From Flavobacterium sp. LC2016-12 (lineage in GTDB: Bacteria; Bacteroidota; Bacteroidia; Flavobacteriales; Flavobacteriaceae), in the NCBI RefSeq assembly GCF_015351595.1, contig NZ_JADKPT010000012.1:62001-126000 (forward strand): a stretch of 64,000 nucleotides of DNA. Direction: 5' to 3'. Position numbers and translations under genes: made by a program. Every line of letters starts with the position of its first letter. Position 1 is the first letter of the stretch. The notes under the pieces were generated by a model, which was not told where the DNA came from, did not search any database, and saw only the letters and a program-made list of their open reading frames with translations. Positions 61,973 through 64,000 of this stretch are shown in pieces.

Positions 61973-62863
61973 ATGGAAATTTGGAAAGCAACCTCATTAA
62001 ATAATACAAAATTAGTTCTTGGAGAAGGAGCAATCTGGAGTTCGTCACGTAAGTTATTTTTTTATGTAGATATCGAAGGACAAAAGGTTGGTTTAGTAGA
62101 TCCTGTTTCCGGGATGACGAAACAACGACAACTTCAGGAGAAAGTAGGAACGGTGGTTCCAACAGAAGATGGCCAACTTCTAATAGGTCTTGAAAATTCA
62201 ATTTCAATATTTGATTTTGATTCAGAAGAATTACAAGAGCTAATAAAATTAGAAGCAGAAATACCAACCAATCGATCTAATGATGGAAAATGTGATGCTG
62301 CCGGCAGACTGTGGATTGGGACAATGAACAAAGAGGCAAAGGGAGCCGTCGGAACCTTATATTGTTTTGATGGAGAACAAATCAAAAAAAAGATTCCAAA
62401 TCGCAAAGTATCCAATGGTATTTGCTGGAGTGCCGATAATACTAAAATGTACTATGTCGATTCATTTGATTACAATATTAAAGTATATGATTTTGATTTA
62501 GAATCGGGTGCTATTTCTAATGAAAGGATTATTGTTGAAATGAAAGAATCCGGTTTTACACCAGATGGCATGACAATCGACGAAAAAGGAATGTTATGGG
62601 TAGCCATGTGGGGAGAAGGAACGGTAAACAAATACAATCCGCTTACGGGTGAATTAATTGGAAGAGTGGAAGTCAATGCTCCCCATGTTAGCTCTTGTGC
62701 ATTTGGAGGAACTACTATGACACAATTATTAATTACTACGGCAAGTGCAGGATTAAGTGATGAGCAGCTAAAACAGTTTCCGGAAAGTGGTACATTATTT
62801 TTAGTTGATGTTGGAATCAAAGGAACACAGATGAATCCATTTAAAATCCAAAATAAAATATAA
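61973..62863 (+). CDS. SMP-30/gluconolactonase family sugar lactonase
   Basis: 296 residues. Six-bladed propeller family: VLGEGAIWSSSRKLFFYVDI, NDGKCDAAGRLWIGTMN, SNGICWSADNTKMYYVDSFDYNIKVYDF and PDGMTIDEKGMLWVAMWGEGTV. Metal ligands (E near the start, N in SNG and D in VDS) are kept. Hydrolyses the lactone produced by the SDR to the aldonate taken by the dehydratase. Confidence 0.92.
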   Translation: MEIWKATSLNNTKLVLGEGAIWSSSRKLFFYVDIEGQKVGLVDPVSGMTKQRQLQEKVGTVVPTEDGQLLIGLENSISIFDFDSEELQELIKLEAEIPTNRSNDGKCDAAGRLWIGTMNKEAKGAVGTLYCFDGEQIKKKIPNRKVSNGICWSADNTKMYYVDSFDYNIKVYDFDLESGAISNERIIVEMKESGFTPDGMTIDEKGMLWVAMWGEGTVNKYNPLTGELIGRVEVNAPHVSSCAFGGTTMTQLLITTASAGLSDEQLKQFPESGTLFLVDVGIKGTQMNPFKIQNKI

Positions 62864-62873
62864 AAGGGTAACA

Positions 62874-63872
62874 ATGAAAGAAATAGTTTTATTTGGAGAG
62901 TACTTGTTACGTTTAACTCCGCCAGGAAACAAAAAAATAACGCAGGCAGAAAATCTTGAAATGCACTGGGCTGGTTCTGAAGCTAATATCGCAGTTTCGT
63001 TGGCTACATTTAAAAAAAGTACGCGATATGTTACTTCCTTACCAAATAATACTGTCGGTCAGGCGGGTATCGCGCAGCTTCATCGTTATGGAGTTCCGAC
63101 TACCGTTATAGAAAAAAAAGGACGCCAAGGTCTTTACTATTACGAAAGCGGCGTGGGAACCAGACCCGGCAAAGTAACTTACGACCGCGAATATTCGAGC
63201 TTTAGCATGCTGGAAGATCATGATATAAATTGGGATGAAATTTTTAATAATGCCGAATGGTTTCATTGGAGTGGCATTACGCCGGCCTTAACTGAAAATC
63301 TTTCCAAAATTTGTCTGAACGCTTTGAAGGTTGCAAAGGAAAAAGGAATAATGATTTCGGCCGATTTTAATTTTCGATCAACGTTATGGCAATATGGAAA
63401 ACAGAGTAGCGAAATAATGCCCAAACTACTGGAATATTGCGATGTAATTCTGGCTGATGTTGATGCCTCAAAATTGTATTTTAACATCCATCCGGACGAG
63501 AACAACTTGGTTGAAAGTACCTGTTCTTTATTAAAGGAAAAATTGCCGAATGTAAAGTATATTGCGATGACCATGCGCTATCAAAACAATGCTTCAAATG
63601 AGTATGTTGGTTATTTGTGGAATAACGGTGCTGTAGTTTCTTCGACAACTTATAAAATAGACAATATTGCGGAACGTATTGGTGCCGGTGATGCTTTTAT
63701 GGCGGGTTTGATTTATGGTTTACAGGAACAACAGCCATTACAGCAAGTTATAGAATTTGCCACCGCCTGTGGGGTAATGAAACATTATATAACGGGTGAT
63801 ATGAATATTGCTTCAAAGGAAGAAATTGAGACGATCATTCAACAAAAAGGAAGCGGAAGAATAATTCGCTAA
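62874..63872 (+). CDS. kdgK: 2-dehydro-3-deoxygluconokinase-like sugar kinase
   Basis: 332 residues, PfkB family. N-terminal substrate region (MHWAGSEANIAVSLATF); KDG kinase-like SGVGTRPGKVTYDREYSS; and C-terminal PfkB signature GAGDAFMAGLIYG with catalytic aspartate. Phosphorylates 2-keto-3-deoxy-gluconate or -galactonate at C6. Followed 17 bases later by the aldolase gene, which supports the pathway. Confidence 0.9.
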   Translation: MKEIVLFGEYLLRLTPPGNKKITQAENLEMHWAGSEANIAVSLATFKKSTRYVTSLPNNTVGQAGIAQLHRYGVPTTVIEKKGRQGLYYYESGVGTRPGKVTYDREYSSFSMLEDHDINWDEIFNNAEWFHWSGITPALTENLSKICLNALKVAKEKGIMISADFNFRSTLWQYGKQSSEIMPKLLEYCDVILADVDASKLYFNIHPDENNLVESTCSLLKEKLPNVKYIAMTMRYQNNASNEYVGYLWNNGAVVSSTTYKIDNIAERIGAGDAFMAGLIYGLQEQQPLQQVIEFATACGVMKHYITGDMNIASKEEIETIIQQKGSGRIIR

Positions 63873-63889
63873 TTAAAAACAGAAAACAT

Positions 63890-64000
63890 ATGATCATTTC
63901 GAATCTTTTAAAAATGCAGGAAGATATTCTGAAAGAAAAATTCATTCCCTTATTTACCAATACGGATGCTGAGGTTTGTAAAAACATTATGCGTATTTGC
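63890..64000 (+). CDS. eda: KDPG/4-hydroxy-2-oxoglutarate aldolase, cut by window end
   Basis: The first 37 codons are present (MIISNLLKMQEDILKEKF, then IPLFTNTDAEVCKNIMRIC). Spacing and the IPLF..D.EV..N motif match the Bacteroidota KDPG aldolase N-terminus, where the full protein is about 220 residues. It would split 2-keto-3-deoxy-6-phospho-sugar acid to pyruvate and glyceraldehyde 3-phosphate. The catalytic lysine lies beyond the window. Confidence 0.78.
   Translation, partial: MIISNLLKMQEDILKEKFIPLFTNTDAEVCKNIMRIC

Overview
The window looks like chromosomal DNA from a Flavobacterium-type member of the Bacteroidota. The evidence is AT-rich DNA, a flavobacterial-type L34 protein, TAnnTTTG promoter boxes, few Shine-Dalgarno sequences, lipoproteins with acidic residues after the lipobox, a type IX secretion C-terminal domain, a zeaxanthin-type carotenoid cluster and BtuB/BtuG-type B12 uptake. 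There is no rRNA, phage or CRISPR array. One tRNA-Lys is present.

Layout. 1-5.3 kb: a structured RNA, a TPR membrane protein, rpmH and a short form of carB, a YiaA/B membrane protein and two DUF4252 proteins. The DUF4252 genes end a sigma/anti-sigma operon running to 6.8 kb. 7-8.5 kb: an S41 peptidase lipoprotein. 8.5-19.7 kb: a cobalamin region. On the minus strand lie a Cys-rich protein, cobU, a bluB-cobT fusion, cobS, cobC, a cobalamin riboswitch, btuB and a BtuG-like lipoprotein. On the plus strand lie btuF, btuC and btuD, with btuC and btuD separated by a small inverted-repeat-bounded element carrying a GxxExxY nuclease-like gene. 19.7-31 kb: housekeeping genes (trmL, rluE, rmuC, a thioesterase), an intergenic hairpin cluster, and a second sigma/anti-sigma pair in which the anti-sigma is joined to an outer-membrane barrel-like domain.

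31-41 kb: a photoprotection region. A TetR-like regulator, an AarF kinase and two SDR proteins face a photolyase, an SRPBCC protein, crtZ, crtB, crtI and a MerR regulator. The MerR protein carries both sequence signatures of the adenosylcobalamin photoreceptor CarH (W-x9-EH and ExHxxG). The B12 genes 20 kb away could supply its chromophore. 41-49.5 kb: a Kir channel, a secreted CotH-type protein, a TPR protein, a second copy of the structured RNA, and an ArsR-led operon (AHSA1, DoxX, YdeI, AlkD, DUF4256), followed by an odd hypothetical gene and tRNA-Lys.

49.6-64 kb: a sugar-acid catabolic locus. An AraC regulator diverges from an RraA-type aldolase, GH2, GH95-like, an enolase-superfamily dehydratase, GH116, an RbsD/FucU-like lipoprotein, an SDR, a lactonase, a KDG kinase and the start of a KDPG-type aldolase. 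Together these would release a sugar from a glycan, interconvert its anomers, oxidise it to the aldonate, dehydrate and phosphorylate it, and cleave it to pyruvate and a triose phosphate. No SusC/D pair or sugar permease lies inside the window.

The strongest candidates for unusual biology are the GxxExxY element with multi-hexamer inverted ends (18.27-18.89 kb), the CarH-like light switch next to crt/phr, the BluB-CobT fusion, the anti-sigma/barrel fusion, and the two covarying copies of the structured RNA.
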